From Uloborus plumipes (Eukaryota; Arthropoda; Arachnida; Araneae; Uloboridae): a stretch of DNA of 64,000 nucleotides. The stretch spans positions 1 through 64,000 of the forward strand of contig JAXGGA010005783.1 of NCBI GenBank assembly GCA_038373865.1, in the 5' to 3' direction. Position numbers and translations under genes: made by a program. A model generated the notes under the pieces. That model saw only the letters and a list, made by a program, of their open reading frames with translations. It ran no database searches and was not told the origin of the DNA. Position 1 is the first letter of the stretch. Every line of letters begins with the position of its first letter. Below are positions 45,245-58,279 of this stretch, piece by piece.

Positions 45245-48200
45245 AGCCAGGGACAGTGACCAGGAGTATTTAAAATTTACACCCCTCCACTGCTGACTCC
45301 TTGATTTTAAGCTGTATTTCCAATGCTAATATAATAGCATAGTATCGTACAAGAATTTAGAGCTGTACCTCCCTCCCTTCGCCCCCACCACCACTTAAAA
45401 GAGAAGATTCCAGTTATGCCATTGAGTACAACATCAAGAAAAATGGTAAACAATATTTGCATTCTCATTTTCAAATTGATGAACATTTATTTCAAAAACA
45501 AAAGTTCACTCCGAGCAAAGAACTATAGATCCAGAGATAATTAATCACAATCAGTTCCTACACCAGTTTAGAATTTCCCAAAAATAACTGTTTCCTCAAA
45601 AAAGATGCGATTTGCTCTTTTTTCTTCGTTATTTTTCCATGTAGACTTCTTCCTCCTTTGCCCCCATTTCCCAAACTACTCCATCCGGTCTTCTGTAGGC
45701 ATAGAGAGCACGATTGTATAGAGTTTTTTTTTTTTGAAAAATGGCGTTATGAATTTCTGATCTGACCAGCAGCTCTGAGAGCAGTTCCGATGCTGGGAGT
45801 GAGTCATTTATCTCCGATGAAAGACAGTTACGGAGGGAAAACTGACAGTTTCAGAAAGAGGCCGGTTTGCTTTATCTGTCTGCTAAGATGGCGGGATGGA
45901 AATAGTGCAAACGAATTTACATGCCGTCTTTGTTATTTCGCTCGTGTTTTGCGAAAGCTTCTCGAAATTTTCGACGGGAGTTTGAGTTTGGATAGCATGT
46001 TATTAATAGAAATATATTGAATGATTTATATGGAAACAAAAGAAGACAGCTTAGGGTGAGAGGGTAGGATTTGTTGGCTCTAATTGTTTGAGACAATCCT
46101 CCACAAAAGTGGGAAAGTTTTTTTTTCAAATGCTGTGCTTTAGACTCAAACCTATCTGTTATTTTGTTTATTCTAATCAGACCAAAACCAACTTTTAATG
46201 ATAAATTTAAAATTATTTGTATTGAAGAAGATTAGGAAGAAAATTTTTTTCTAGAAAAAAAAAAAGTAGTGACTGGTGAGGCCTTTTAAAAATTTCAAAA
46301 TAAGATTGGATTTATATTCATGGTTTATGCTTTGTTAACGTTCAAAAACTTTTTCTCTTTTTTTTTTCGCTAAAACTGCACTTATGTGTATTTTTTTCCT
46401 CAAAAGTTTTGTTTTTGAGAAATATTTTTTTATTATCAGAAAACGACTATTGGATTTAACAAGAGGAGAAAGCCTCAGAAAAAAAATAATTAAAATTTCC
46501 TCAGTTGTGTTATTTTTAATATACAAGATAAAAGCGGAGGATGGGAAAGAAAATTGGATTGCATGATATCAGCTCTCAAATATCAAATTCTTAATATTTT
46601 TGAGTTTTTCGACAATTTAGCTAGCTATATCACACCCATAAACATCGGACTACATGCCAGCGTGTGAACAAAGAATTTTTTTTGAATATAAAGTTCAATA
46701 AATTTATCGTATGTGAATTAGTAAAAATAACTTCCTTCTATGCAATACCAACTAGGTAACGACTAGAAAATTTTATGTTTGTTCACACTTTATGCAAGTT
46801 CATTTGCTTTTTAAGTGTCAATTAATTAATCAGACTAGAGCCCTTATCTCACTTCTAAGTGTTATAAGCTGGTTAAAAAGTCCTAAAAATTCACATCCGA
46901 AGTATTATGTTTCATTATTTTCCGCTCATAAGGAGTGTAACTTTTTTTTTTGACATCACAAGGAGTTTTAAAAAATCAAATTATTTTTCTCAGTCAAAAA
47001 AAAAGTCAGCGATGAATAACAGCATCCAAGTTTTACAACATTTCTGCTTATATTGCCAAAACAGCAGGCAACGTTGAGGATGGCTAATCCCCTTAATTTT
47101 GGTGCAATGTGGAGAAAGCTCTTTTTTGGGGTTTACAAATGTGCATGTTGTTTAATTTCTTTTTAAAGATTAGATTTTAATTGAATAACAAGAGATTTTC
47201 TTTTATTTTTTCTTTTCTTTCTTAAGAAAACTTTCCTTATTGAGACTAATACAATAACTTTTTTTATCAATTTATTTCTAAGTAGGTTTTTTTTTTTTCA
47301 TAAAAATGCTTCAAGCTATTTCAATCACCGACATAAAAATTTTGCTTTTTAAAAGCAACACGATTCAAAACTGAATGTGAGCCTGGACACAAACTTTTCA
47401 AGACAATTAAAATATTTTACAGCCACTCTTAACAATTGGAATAATATTTTCAAACATCCATATCACATCTCTCGAATAAATGAAAATGGTGTTCATTAAA
47501 CGAAAGTAGCTTCCCGAAGGCAAAAATACTTTCTTTAACAAGAGTGATAATCTGCAACCACGAACTCTACCTTTCGGAGGATTTTAATGATACATATATC
47601 TCTACTCTGCAACACTTAAACAAGTGTTGTGTGTGGAAACTTCTTCGATCCTCTTATAGGCCTCATTAAAAGTTAAACCTTAACCAAATTCGCACTCGTC
47701 TTCATTAGTTGACTAAGAGTTTTATAAAATAGCGCATTGTCGTGGAAATACTGCACAACGGAACTTTTAATGAACTGCCAGTGGTTGTTTCGTTAACCTT
47801 CACGAAAATCTTCAGAAACAGAAAAATATGGATTCTAGATTGGTCTGATCCAGTGCAATAAACATTTTTGAGAATAAGCACTTTAGTCAGATATAAAGGG
47901 TAAAAAAGCTCCTGTTTTAATCCGTTAATACGTTTGTTTTACTAAAAACTATAAACATAAATATTAACAGTCTTGTAAACGAACGGAAAACCTTTCGTCA
48001 AAATTCTTTGATAAGCTCTTTTAGAGTTCCATTATTGTTGACAGTGTCGACAGAATAATGTGAAGTTATATTCTGTTAGCACTTTTTCTTACACTGGGTA
48101 AGTTCGTATTCAAACAAGCAGCTCGAGGGCGTTTTATTGCTTTTTTTTGTAATATAAAATACCCTTAAAGTTTGTTTAACAGGATATACCTCTTTTTGGG

Positions 48201-49525
48201 AAAAAATGACAAAATTTTTAGTGATATATTTTCACCTTTGAGTAACTTAACAATTCCTACTTCTTCTCAATAAAATACTCTTACATAAATGAAAACAAAA
48301 AATGACTTTGAATGAAAATGATAATAATGAATATGAAATAATCTCTCTTGCCAATTCGTTGTATTTACGTGGATTTTTCATTTTACTGAAAAAAAGTCTT
48401 ATGCTTGTTAGCATGTCTGTTGAAACAGCGACCAAATCGCTATCATAGCTTTTCGTCTAAATCTGAATCGGAGTGTTAAAATCAGAATTTCTAACAAAAA
48501 TACCTATACGGACTTCAGCATCCTATGAAAATTACAGTGAATTGCTGTTTAGTTTTCATACATATTGCTGGTTACCTACGATTGGCGAGAGTGACAAACT
48601 CATGTCGTAGTCTAATCGCGCACGTTTCACGAAGTTTAAATTATCATGCTCTCGTGCTTTTTGCTTCATCAATGGTTTTCAAGTATTTAATCATAAAAAT
48701 TCCTGTTTTTTGCAGTTGGGTGGAATTCCAAATGCGAAATATTGCTGACTGCCCACCAGCTTAACTGTAGGAGTCTCACTACGAAATAGAAACTTACACT
48801 TTACATTTTGGGCAGCAGAAATCAAGTCAATTAAATTATTTATTCAGTCAGTTCTTATTTAGTCATCATGAAGCATGGGAACTTACTCGGGAATAAAATC
48901 ACAAAAGCATCACTCAAAAATCATCAAGGGCAGTTTTTTTAGTGTCCTAGAAAACTGCCTTTCGAGTGTTAAAGTTAGTTTGCTAATTTTACTTCCTTAC
49001 TTTATTAAATTGAAAAGCAGATTACTTCTAAAGTCTTAAAATAGTATTATCTTTTTTTACTGGCAATGTATGGTAGTTTGTATTTTATAGAATACCTAAA
49101 ATAACAAGTAAGCACGTTCAGTAGAATGATTTTAATAACACGCCTGCATTTTCTCAAAGGCCTGATGGTTCAAGCATTCTATAGACTGCCTCGTAGTTTT
49201 GTGTTCAAGAAAACAAATAAGGCGGCAAATTTCGGGCACTGAGACAAAAACAGACAGACAGACAAATAAAAGACAAGAAGATGTGTACGCCGTTATGAGC
49301 AGGAGAGTGTGCGCAATGCGGATGCAAATTCCGAAGACCCCCTTTCTGCAGAAGACCTACCCCTTAAAAAGGAAACTCTCGTCCAATCCGGGACAGGTGG
49401 AAGAGGAGAAGAGGAACACGAGGATGAGAAAGATAAGAAAAAAATTAATTAAATTCTAGCTTAAAAGGCTAAAAAATGCTCTTTTAGAGTTAATCAAACT
49501 ATAAAGCTTTTAACCATGTCGTATT
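45245..49525. other. No supported gene; a few weak curiosities
   Basis: A/T-rich overall. Around 45758-45845 a short frame reads SSSESSSDAGSE, of more coding-like composition, but it is stop-bounded without a start or clear splice sites. A hairpin GGCAGTTTT/AAAACTGCC lies at 48929-48959. Frames at 45790-46020 and 49199-49459 are unrecognised. Confidence 0.45.
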
Positions 49526-49529
49526 ATAA

Positions 49530-49775
49530 GTTTACATGCACCTTATAATACATCAACATGTAATACAGTTTATCCTTTAGTATTCATAATAGCTAATAGC
49601 ATTAAAAAGCATCAGCATGTAATAATATAGTTTAGCCATTAGTATTAACAATAGTATTAAATATATTACCTTTATATTTGTAAAGAACGTGAATTTTATC
49701 TTTTATTCAGAGTTACATACATACTGACAAACGAACCCACATATGAAACTAATAAAGGCGTATTAAAAAATCGCC
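49530..49775 (+). repeat. Dispersed repeat family F, copy 2
   Basis: Co-linear with 25687-25880. It has an extra partial duplication of the CATCAACATGTAATA...GTTTA.CC(T/A)TTAGTATT segment (first near 49551, again near 49610). Confidence 0.65.
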
Positions 49776-49779
49776 CCAT

Positions 49780-52485
49780 GGTCTACCGATACAACTAACC
49801 TAGACATATTTATGAAGACGAAACGAAAACTCGAAGCTTCACAAATGACCGGGATCGATTTCGCTTTTTACTACAAGCTGTTAAAATGTAAATATCGCAC
49901 AAAGAATTAGGCGTCCAACACACACTTTTGTGCTGCACGTGATTTGTGGTCGGGTCAAAAAACGTCTCCATTACTTGTTATCCATCAGAGGGAAAAGGCC
50001 CTTGTGATGAATACGGCTTCCGAACAGCATCTGTCTTCTGGTAGGAATGTGCGAGATTCAACTTATTGGAAGAATTCCAGGTATGTGCGTCGAAACATAA
50101 TTCCCACCGCTCGACCATTTATGACCACGCTGGTTAGCGGTGGTATTGTTAAACGTTACATTTTTTCCTAAAAGGAAATGTCCATGGCGGATGTTTTCTA
50201 ATGAGATTGTTGTTTGCAAAGAGCGAAAGGAGTACCCCAGATCACATTAATTTATCAATGCCTGAACGTGATCCGATAAAAATATAACTTCATGTGCAAA
50301 AATTTCAGAAAGAACTAGGTAACGCTTCGATAGTTGTGAATGAGATTGAGTCGGCATGGTTTTAAATACTGGCAGAAAGGGGGGTGGGGAAGGGGGTAAC
50401 AGAAATTTTCTAAAGCATAAAAAGTTCAGAGTTTGACGTCAAACAAATACAAGAACATTACTATTAACCATCCCTGAAGAATCAATTAGGATTATCATAA
50501 CATTGACTTACCTTTCAAGGAATGTTTTAAAATAATTAAAGAGATTTAAAGGAAAACGGTTTGAGCTGATTAATAAGAGCAAAAAAAAAAAAATGTAACA
50601 CGGTTCGATTAACGATTTCTGTCTCGCATATTGTTAGAGAATAAAGGTGGCTTGGGGGAGGGAGTCAGGCCTAAAGAGCAATTTTGTCCAAAGCCCGGTT
50701 ATATTTATTCATAAAAATTGGGGATATTTGACGGAACATTTAAAGCAAAAATTAAAACTTGAGTATGGAAGAGTAGGAGAGCATTGTCCAAAACAGAGAC
50801 GTTAATATATTTTGACCATCCGAAAAAAAAAGACTTTGAAGATAAAAAAAATTTAAACCCAGTGTTCCTCCGCATTTGTGTTTTTCAATATTGTATGTTG
50901 AACTTAACGTAGTACTAGTGATATCATAAAGCGAATTTATTGCCAGAAAATCTTTTTAAAAAACTTTCTCTTTCATGAGGAAACAATAATTAGTGAAAAT
51001 ACCGTTATTTTTGCATACACGTGTAAATGATTTATTCACGTTTTTCGGAGTCACATGGAGCCGCCTTTTCAACATAGAAATATTTTTGATATTATAACTG
51101 TAAGATGCACGTACAGTGATTGCACATCGTATATAATCAATTAAGCTTAATCATGTAAATAAGGGATCCACAGATCATGTTACGGTTATGCTGCAGCAAA
51201 ATTTCGCTCACGATTTTCAAATAAATTGAAATACTGCTTGGGGCAATTGCTGTTTCTAAAATTTAAAGAGGATTCAACGAAATTTTAACAAAGGGAAATG
51301 CAAAGCTTCAGTTTGTGCAAACAACAGGACTTTAATCATGCTTAATTTTAAGGAATGCTGTTGAAGCGCAAATTACTTCCAAAAGAAAGTCACTTTACAC
51401 ATTGTGTCATGTTTTGTATGTAAATAAGGTAGTATTATTTCGAGTGAATTACCTTAAAAACATAAAAGTCCATCTGAAATACATTCTGGTCTTAATTTTA
51501 TAACTTGAAATTGGGAGAGAACTGAAGTTTCAACATCTGCAGCAAGCTTTGCAGGTGTTTTAACTTTGGTCACACTAATTGTGTTAGATTTTTGAAGTTC
51601 GTTTCAACGAAATATGAATCGACTAGTTTTTAGTCTAAAATGTAAAGAAAGCCAATAGATTTATGAGAAATAAAATGCTTCTCATAGAAAGCTGTATATA
51701 TTATGTAAATTCAATGATAATTCCAAGTTAAACTTCTCCGACCACTAGACAAGATGGCCAGTGTTTAAATCAGTTTTCACTACTAAGACTACACGCAATA
51801 AAAAACGTTTACGTATGCAGTTTTTAAATACTTCCCCACATTTTCGACAAAGAATAAAAATGTTTTGACTTGTTGACACATTTTATAGCCGTATAGTTTT
51901 CTCTTCTAACTTATTTTTAATAAAAATCACACTTGAAATGAAATTCAACAAAAATTTTAATGGCAAGATAATTGGCAATACAGCAACAGTATTCGGTCCG
52001 TGCTGGGGAGGAGGAGTAGCTAAATATTTCCCAAATAAGTGGCTCACAATGGCGTGTTTTATCTCCTCTGTCTTAGCGCCTGCTGATCTTCATAAATCAT
52101 TCGTTCTGCAAGTAGGAAATAGCCTCTATACACTAGAAGCATTAATAACAATTACTGCTTACCTTACTGACTTAGGAGAATCTGGAATTCCTCTATTATG
52201 TATAGAGACGGGGAATACGAATATAACTTCACGATGAGGTGGCAGCTCCCGATAGATGAAAAAGAGCAAATATTCCCGTTTCTTTGTGAGGAATGAGGTC
52301 CGGAAATGCCGTTTGGGCATTACACCATAGCATAGCCGGGTGAAATATGCGATATTTTAACGACTAAATGTCGAATTTTATGCGTAAAAGTAAATTAATT
52401 CTTAAATCCTGAAGTTTTGAAAGTACCCTAAAAAGTGGGCTCTTACTGAACTTAATCTTTTATTTTTTCTACGTTGTAAAAATTA
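49780..52485. other. No supported gene
   Basis: A/T-rich. Frames at 49944-50171 (75 codons) and 51938-52237 (99 codons) have more balanced composition than most, but show no family motif, and no flanking exon could be joined to them. No repeat ends seen. Confidence 0.45.
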
Positions 52486-52493
52486 CTTTTATA

Positions 52494-52672
52494 CAGTACA
52501 GCCAAACCCGCTTAGTGGAATAGCTATTTAGCCACGAAAAAAAGTATTCTAATAAGCGGAATGTTCTATTATCCGGGATGAAAATGATTACAATGATTTG
52601 GTGCACTGAAAATGAATTATTTTAAGCGGGATATTCATTAAGCGATATAGATTTAAAAAGGGGGCTCGACTA
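52494..52672. mobile_element. Pogo-like MITE
   Basis: TA then CAGTACAGCCAAACCCGCTT at the left; on the complement, TAGTCGAGCCCCC after TA (52673-52674) at the right. CCGCTTA, TAAGCGG (52554) and TTAAGCGGG (52623) recur inside. Ends of the CAGT...CGCTTA type with TA duplications are typical of pogo/Tigger derivatives. It is 179 bp with no coding. Confidence 0.65.
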
Positions 52673-52679
52673 TAATTAA

Positions 52680-55280
52680 AAGTAAGTTTGCCAAATTTAG
52701 GGAAAAATCGGTTTCGACTATGTAGGAATACAAACACCTTATTGTGTATTCTATGAAGTACTTGCATTTTTTATATGTCTGAATCATTCTTTTACTTTAC
52801 CCTTATGGGTGTGATTTTTTAAAAACGCTTTTAACTATGTTTTCTGTTTTTTAACTTTCTTAAAAATCATGGGAGAAATACTTAGTCATAGTTTATCTTC
52901 AGCATGCCCTATGCTTAAAAACCCACTTGGCAACATTGGGTCATGGTTGAACTCGTAAAATGAAGATAATAAAGCAGTGAGTTACCTCCCTTAAACCAAG
53001 GCTAAGGCCTACATGCAATGTGCCGGTAGCCTAGTTATGATAATAATTAGAAGTTGCAGTTTCGTCCTTCTTATGGAATTATCCGAGTCACCTAGTCACT
53101 GAGCTAGAGTCAGCTGTTCTCTTATAGCAGTTCATATTCTAGCTTGTTTGGATATGAATAATGACTGCTTTAGCTGTCCTCTACTTGTTTTTAATTTTCT
53201 GAAGGCTTCTGGGCTCATGTTCATATTCTAGCCAAGAACTAGTCCAGTTAGAATTAAAAACAACAACTTCTAATGATGGAATAAGGAAATGCCAATGAGT
53301 AAAGGAATAACAACACGAAAGTGCATGAATTAAATTTGTCAATTACGTTCGTATGTGGTTAAAGACTAACTTTATGTCGCGCGATGCAAATGATTCGTGA
53401 TTCCTTCATTACTTTTTCATTAAAATCGAAGTGAAACTCCAATAAATGTGAGGCTAAAGTAATTAGAGGTATCTATAATATATTAAGAACATTATGCATA
53501 TTTCACACATAAGAAAAATAACCAAATATTTTTCTGGAAATTTTAAAAATCGTGATAACAAAGAACATTTTTGCTTTGTTTTAGGAAGCAATAAATTTGC
53601 GTATTGGCGTAACAGATTATTTTTATTGTTAGTATTTGTCCTCCTCTAATGAATGTAAACCAATGAAGAAATATGATTTATTATAACATGTGGCTAAAGA
53701 ACTAACAGAGATTGATGACTTTCGGAAATATTTTTTACTATCTATAAAATGGTCAGGAAATTGATTCTTTTATTAGAGGGTTCTGGAGCTTTCTGCGTAA
53801 GAAAGAATAAAATGGTACAATACAATAATGTGTAAAAATACTTTTCTCCCGAAAAAGTACTTAGAAATGAGAGGAAGAACCTTCTTCTCTTTCAGACTGA
53901 AGTGAATTTTTGTTCTGATTTGAAGTTTAGTTATATACTTGTTTTCAGAGATGCTGGGATTGGACTGTTGCTTAATTTTATTTTCAAGCAGATAAATGTT
54001 GGTGATTATGTTCGTATTTTTTTTAAATTAAATTTTTTTATCGCCATAAATGTGCAGATGAAGTTATCATAGTTTAAGAGTTCATGTAATATTCGGTAAT
54101 TCAGCAATACTTGGTAAAAGAGGGATAAAAAAAACAAGTGAAATATAAAAACGTCCTTTAGTAGCAGAAAGCAATTTGAAAGCATAGCATGTTGATCGAT
54201 TCAAAAATACGTAAGCCTCAAAACATAATCCAAGCATCCATTTTAGAATTCAAACTAAGAAAAGAAACTAATACACAGCTTTTAATATTTTTACCGCAAG
54301 GACAGTTACACGATTCTATTTAATATGCATTAAAAAAATTTTCTAAATTTTTCAATATGAGTAGATAACACAATTACTCGAAAACTGTTGCTGTGTATAT
54401 GTAAGGTTACTCGAAATCATTCATTCATTCATTTTCAAAATTCTTTATATCCAAAATCATTTCACGTACAATGATATCGAATGTATGAAAATAACCACAT
54501 ATACTGATCAAAATTTGGAATTGTACTACATCGGCACTATACTCTGTGTAATGAGGACTGTCGTGTCAATTCCAAATTCATTTCCCACTCTCCACACTTT
54601 TCCCCTCATGGTTGTCATAGTTTCAGTGCTCTGGACTTTTTTCCCACTTAGCTTTTGCAACTATGGTTTGCAAAACGATTAAAATAGCTTTGTGCGTAAC
54701 TATTATTCAATTGAAAAATCAAAGTTAATAACTCATGGTTAATAACACGGTTAATCATGATGGTAGGTCTTGCTAAAGCAAACTATTTAGCACTAGGTTT
54801 GTTGGTAAAACGTTTAGAAATAGTTTAGATATGAGGATATAAATAAAAGCGTAATCATAATTCGATAAACATAAAATAAATGAGTTACCTCAACAGCAGT
54901 GTACAAAAAATAGCGGAACTATTTTCTTTTGTACTGTTTCCATGGCGACTACACAATTTTTTTAAACTTGATACGCCTATTTTAAAGTAACAGAGTATAA
55001 TACGAGAGTGCAGAATATTTAAATACAACAAAACAAGAAAAGAGTTTTGTTTTTGTGTTACAGTATAAGTAATGTACATCTGTTCATTGAGTCTTTTGGG
55101 GCACACACTAATGACCTTGTTTACGTACCCCTACAAAGACCTTTTTGCGTTGGAAGAATTCAATGAGAGCAGCCTTGCGGCTGAGGTAAACAATATTAAA
55201 AGACACTGGACAATCACAAGACTACCCTCGTATTACTTACTATTTGGTTAACATAATAACGTAAGTAATTAACGTTCAAA
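52680..55280. other. No gene or recognised element seen
   Basis: A/T-rich. A GCAGTTTCGTCCTTCTTATG stretch at 53058 loosely resembles the arm of the 31.7-kb foldback element. Frames are short and unrecognised. Confidence 0.5.
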
Positions 55281-55287
55281 GTCCTAG

Positions 55288-55475
55288 TGTTGCAGTTGTT
55301 GCAGCTTTTTTGTTTTCTGGTTTTGTCGTTACTGTGCGTATGAAATGGGTCTAATGACATCTACCTTTTAATGTACTAAGTCTTATTTACTTCCCAGTAA
55401 CCATTGCTTACCATTGTCCAGATTGTTTATTTTTCAAAATGTAACATAGCCCCTTTCTCTTCCAAGCCCTTCAAT
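55288..55475 (-). repeat. Dispersed repeat family A, copy 3 (inverted)
   Basis: The complement of this stretch follows the other copies: CTATGTTACATTTTG, ACAATGGTAAGCAATGGTTA, TTAGTACATTAAAAGGTAGA, CAAAACCAGAAAACAAAAAA, GCTGCAACAACTGCAAC. Confidence 0.65.
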
Positions 55476-55650
55476 TCTAAATTTTGACGAGCTTGTGGTT
55501 ATTTTCATATGTACTTCATCGTAGTACGTGCTACGTGCAATACTTTAGGATGTTTCCTCTTCGAAAACAAATAAAACATTGTTTGCAATGTGGTATAAAA
55601 TAGCAATATATAATTTTATAACTTTTGTGATTTATCGATATATTTATTAT

Positions 55651-56669
55651 ATTAAGAGCAAGAATCTGAGAAACTGTCACGCCTAGCATTATGAGGTGAT
55701 TCATGACACCTCAGATTTTTTCTGAAAATTTACCAAATGTTTATTATCTTATTGAAAGACCAAATTCAGAATGTTTTGTTCTAAAGTTGAGTTGTTTAGT
55801 TTTTATGGATCCCTAAGGGTGAAGGTGCAGCATCAAAAATTAAGTGGAATTTCAAGACATGGAAGTTGTTGTGAGCAAAAACTCTTACCAGGAACTGTTG
55901 AACTCCGATGTTCTTTTTGCAAATTTAATACAGAAAGTTCAAACTTTACAAAATGAATGTTAAATTTGTGGTAAGTTGTTGCCGTAAGGTCAGTGAAGGC
56001 CCTCTAAACAAGGCATTTTGACGTTTTTCAGCATTTTTGAGGTCCAAAAACAGCTTGTACATTTCAGTTGAAACGGCAAAAGTAGTGTCGTTTGAAAGGC
56101 CACTTTAAAATAATGTATAAACAACCGAGGAAAGTTCAACGTGCTTTTAGTTGCCTAATAGCCGAAATACGAAAAATTTCATATTTTACCGATATTTAAA
56201 CGGTCATAACTTCCTCTGCCAACAACATATTGAATTTTTTTTTTGCCAATGTCATACTCTATTCTTTGTCTTAACAGAACAGTTGAGTCCTTTGAGGCGA
56301 AATGCTTAATTTTTTTTTTACAAAAAATGCACAGGAAAAAATACATTTTTTGTAAAAAAAATATTAATTATTAAATATTTGTAAAGTTTCAACCTTCTGT
56401 ATTCCATATACAAAAAGAAGGATTGGAGTTCAACAGTTCCTGGTAAGAGTTTTGGTTCACAGCAACTTCCATGTCTTGAAAATCCGCTTAATTTTTGATG
56501 CCGCACCTTCACCTTTAGGGATCCATAAAAACTATACAACTCAACTTTAGAACAAAACATTCTGGATTTGGTCTTTCAATAAGATAATAAACATTTGGTA
56601 ATTTTTTGGAAAAAATCTGAGACGTCATGAATCACAGGCGTGACACTCTCTCAGATTCTGGCTCTTAAT
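55651..56669. mobile_element. Large foldback element, 300-bp arms
   Basis: The left arm (55651-55950) and right arm (56380-56669) are inverted copies with ends ATTAAGAGC/GCTCTTAAT. Both encode, in opposite directions, a frame starting MFCSKVEL(F/Y)SFYGSL, with SRHGSCCE and LLPGTVEL. Because both copies keep much of this frame, it could be a relic of a real coding segment, but it may simply reflect high DNA identity. The spacer (about 430 bp) has no gene. The class is unknown. Confidence 0.75.
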
Positions 56670-56701
56670 AGCTAAATGACTTCAGAATTCCCTCATCAAT
56701 T

Positions 56702-56900
56702 TCTATTTTTAACCGACTTCGAAAAAGGAGGAGGTTCTCAATTCAAAGCGTATACTTTTTTTTTTGTTTGTTCGCACATAACATCTGATCTACTGAACCG
56801 ATTTGGACAATTTTTTTTAATCGATAGGAGATGGTGTAACTTAGGTACCATGTACATTATGACGATATTTGTTCACTAGAAAAAAAGTTATGATTGAAAA
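56702..56900 (+). repeat. AACCGACTTC-type dispersed repeat, copy 1
   Basis: TTTTTAACCGACTTCGAAAA, AGGAGGAGGTTCTCAATTCA, then a CTACTGAACCGATTTGGACA segment. This word order is widespread in arthropod dispersed repeats. The start recurs at 57770-57815, and ACCGACTTCAGTTGGAAA is in the arms at 57834-58275. Confidence 0.6.
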
Positions 56901-56960
56901 ACTAACATTTCATGTTATTTAAAACAATATGTGCTATCGTAAATCCTTACTTCCATGAGA

Positions 56961-57030
56961 GACCCGATGGTCAAGTGGTTATGCGCACCAGGTTGAAGTT
57001 CCTGATGGAATGAGATCGAGTCCAGGTCTG
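56961..57030 (+). pseudogene. tRNA-like fossil or SINE head
   Basis: A perfect A-box TGGTCAAGTGG (56968-56978) and B-box GATCGAGTC (57014-57022) are 46 nt apart, as in a tRNA. Neither the acceptor stem (GACCCGA against TCTGCAA) nor the T stem pairs. It is followed by a T run (57031-57035), the form of a Pol III terminator. Probably a decayed tRNA or SINE promoter. Confidence 0.45.
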
Positions 57031-57769
57031 CAAGGATTTTTTCGAACAACTGCATGATTTTTTTAAAAATAATTTTAATGATTGTAATGTCCTTATGCAG
57101 GTACATCTCCCCATGGGGATCTACCCCATATTTTTTTATAGTACAAAATGACAGTTTTGGTCGGACCTTTGTTAAAATTGGCAATGGGGTCCTTCGATGC
57201 TGTATAATTTTCTTATGGACGTTTGCGTCATTTTTGGGGGCTTTGAATCGATTGTGGCAATAAATGGTTTTTGATTTGCGGCACTTGTACTATTTTTTCA
57301 AAAATTATATACACAATCAATTATATTATGTTAATTTTTGTACCTTTATAAAATTCTATATTTTATACCTTGCATTTACGTCAAATTCAAGGTAAAATTA
57401 AAAATAAAAAATTCTGAAGATGATAAATATATGTTAAATATTAAAGTAACTATTTTTTGTGATTTTCATATTGGTTGTGACCAAAAAACATCATTACAAA
57501 CAAATAAAATGTATCAAACACCATGAGTGTTGAGTTATTAGGCAAAATCTGCTGTGTAATGTTTTTTACACTGCGAGGGGGGAGGGTATGAACGACCATT
57601 AAAGTGACACAAATTTTTAAAAAATAAGATTTTGATTTGTGGTGTTTGAAAAAAGCTAAAGAGTCCACTTTAGTTGAATATTATTTTCCATGAAATGCAA
57701 AAACTTGCACCAATTTTCCAAGTCTTACTCTAACCTCTTCACCCACAATTCAAATTACTTACTTTTACT

Positions 57770-57815
57770 TCCTATTTTTAACCGAATTCAAAAAAGGAGG
57801 AGGTTCTAAGTGCAT
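57770..57815 (+). repeat. AACCGACTTC-type repeat, copy 2 (fragment)
   Basis: TTTTTAACCGAATTCAAAAA then AGGAGGAGGTTCT, matching 56706-56738; it diverges afterwards. Confidence 0.55.
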
Positions 57816-57833
57816 TTACACTAAAAAGAATGA

Positions 57834-58275
57834 AATAAAATACTTTTGGAAAAAAAAATAGAACCGACTTCAGTTGGAAATTGCTCTAAAAAGTAAAAAA
57901 TAATTTTTTTCTTTGAACACCATCGAAACTACTTTTAAACATAAGTTTTGAAGTCGGCGCAAAAACAATGTATAGAATCATACGCAACTACAATTCAACT
58001 ATAAATATAAATTTTAATGGATTCATTTCTTTGATTACCACACATTCGTGTAATGGTACAAATATTCTGCTTTTAATTTTCAATGATTTCTCTGAAAAAA
58101 TGTTGGCAAAATATGCGGTTAAATATCATTTTACCTATCGTTTTTGCTCCGACTTCAAAACTTATGTTTAAAAGTAGTTTCGATGGTGTTCAAAGAAAAA
58201 AATTATTTTTTACTTTTTAGAGCAATTTCCAACTGAAGTCGGTTCTATTTTTTTTTTCCAAAAATATCTTATTTT
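57834..58275. mobile_element. Inverted repeat with near-identical 133-bp arms
   Basis: The left arm (57834-57966) and right arm (58140-58275) are almost perfect complements, including AGAACCGACTTCAGTTGGAA and CATCGAAACTACTTTTAAAC. The spacer is about 173 bp. The arms differ by only a few bases outside the A run, so the structure is young. The 67-codon frame in the spacer has no recognisable family. Confidence 0.85.
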
Positions 58276-58279
58276 CAAG

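Noticed and set aside
49150..49260. tRNA-like sequence near GTTCAAG boxes
   Set aside because: Box spacing and flanking pairing do not fit a tRNA, and the CAGACAGACAGA part is simple repeat.
51938..52237. 99-codon frame as a gene
   Set aside because: No family resemblance, no promoter or exon partner, isolated in A/T-rich DNA.
53030..53110. Second copy of the 31.7-kb foldback element
   Set aside because: Only about 20 bases (GCAGTTTCGTCCTTCTTATG) resemble the arm; the rest does not follow.
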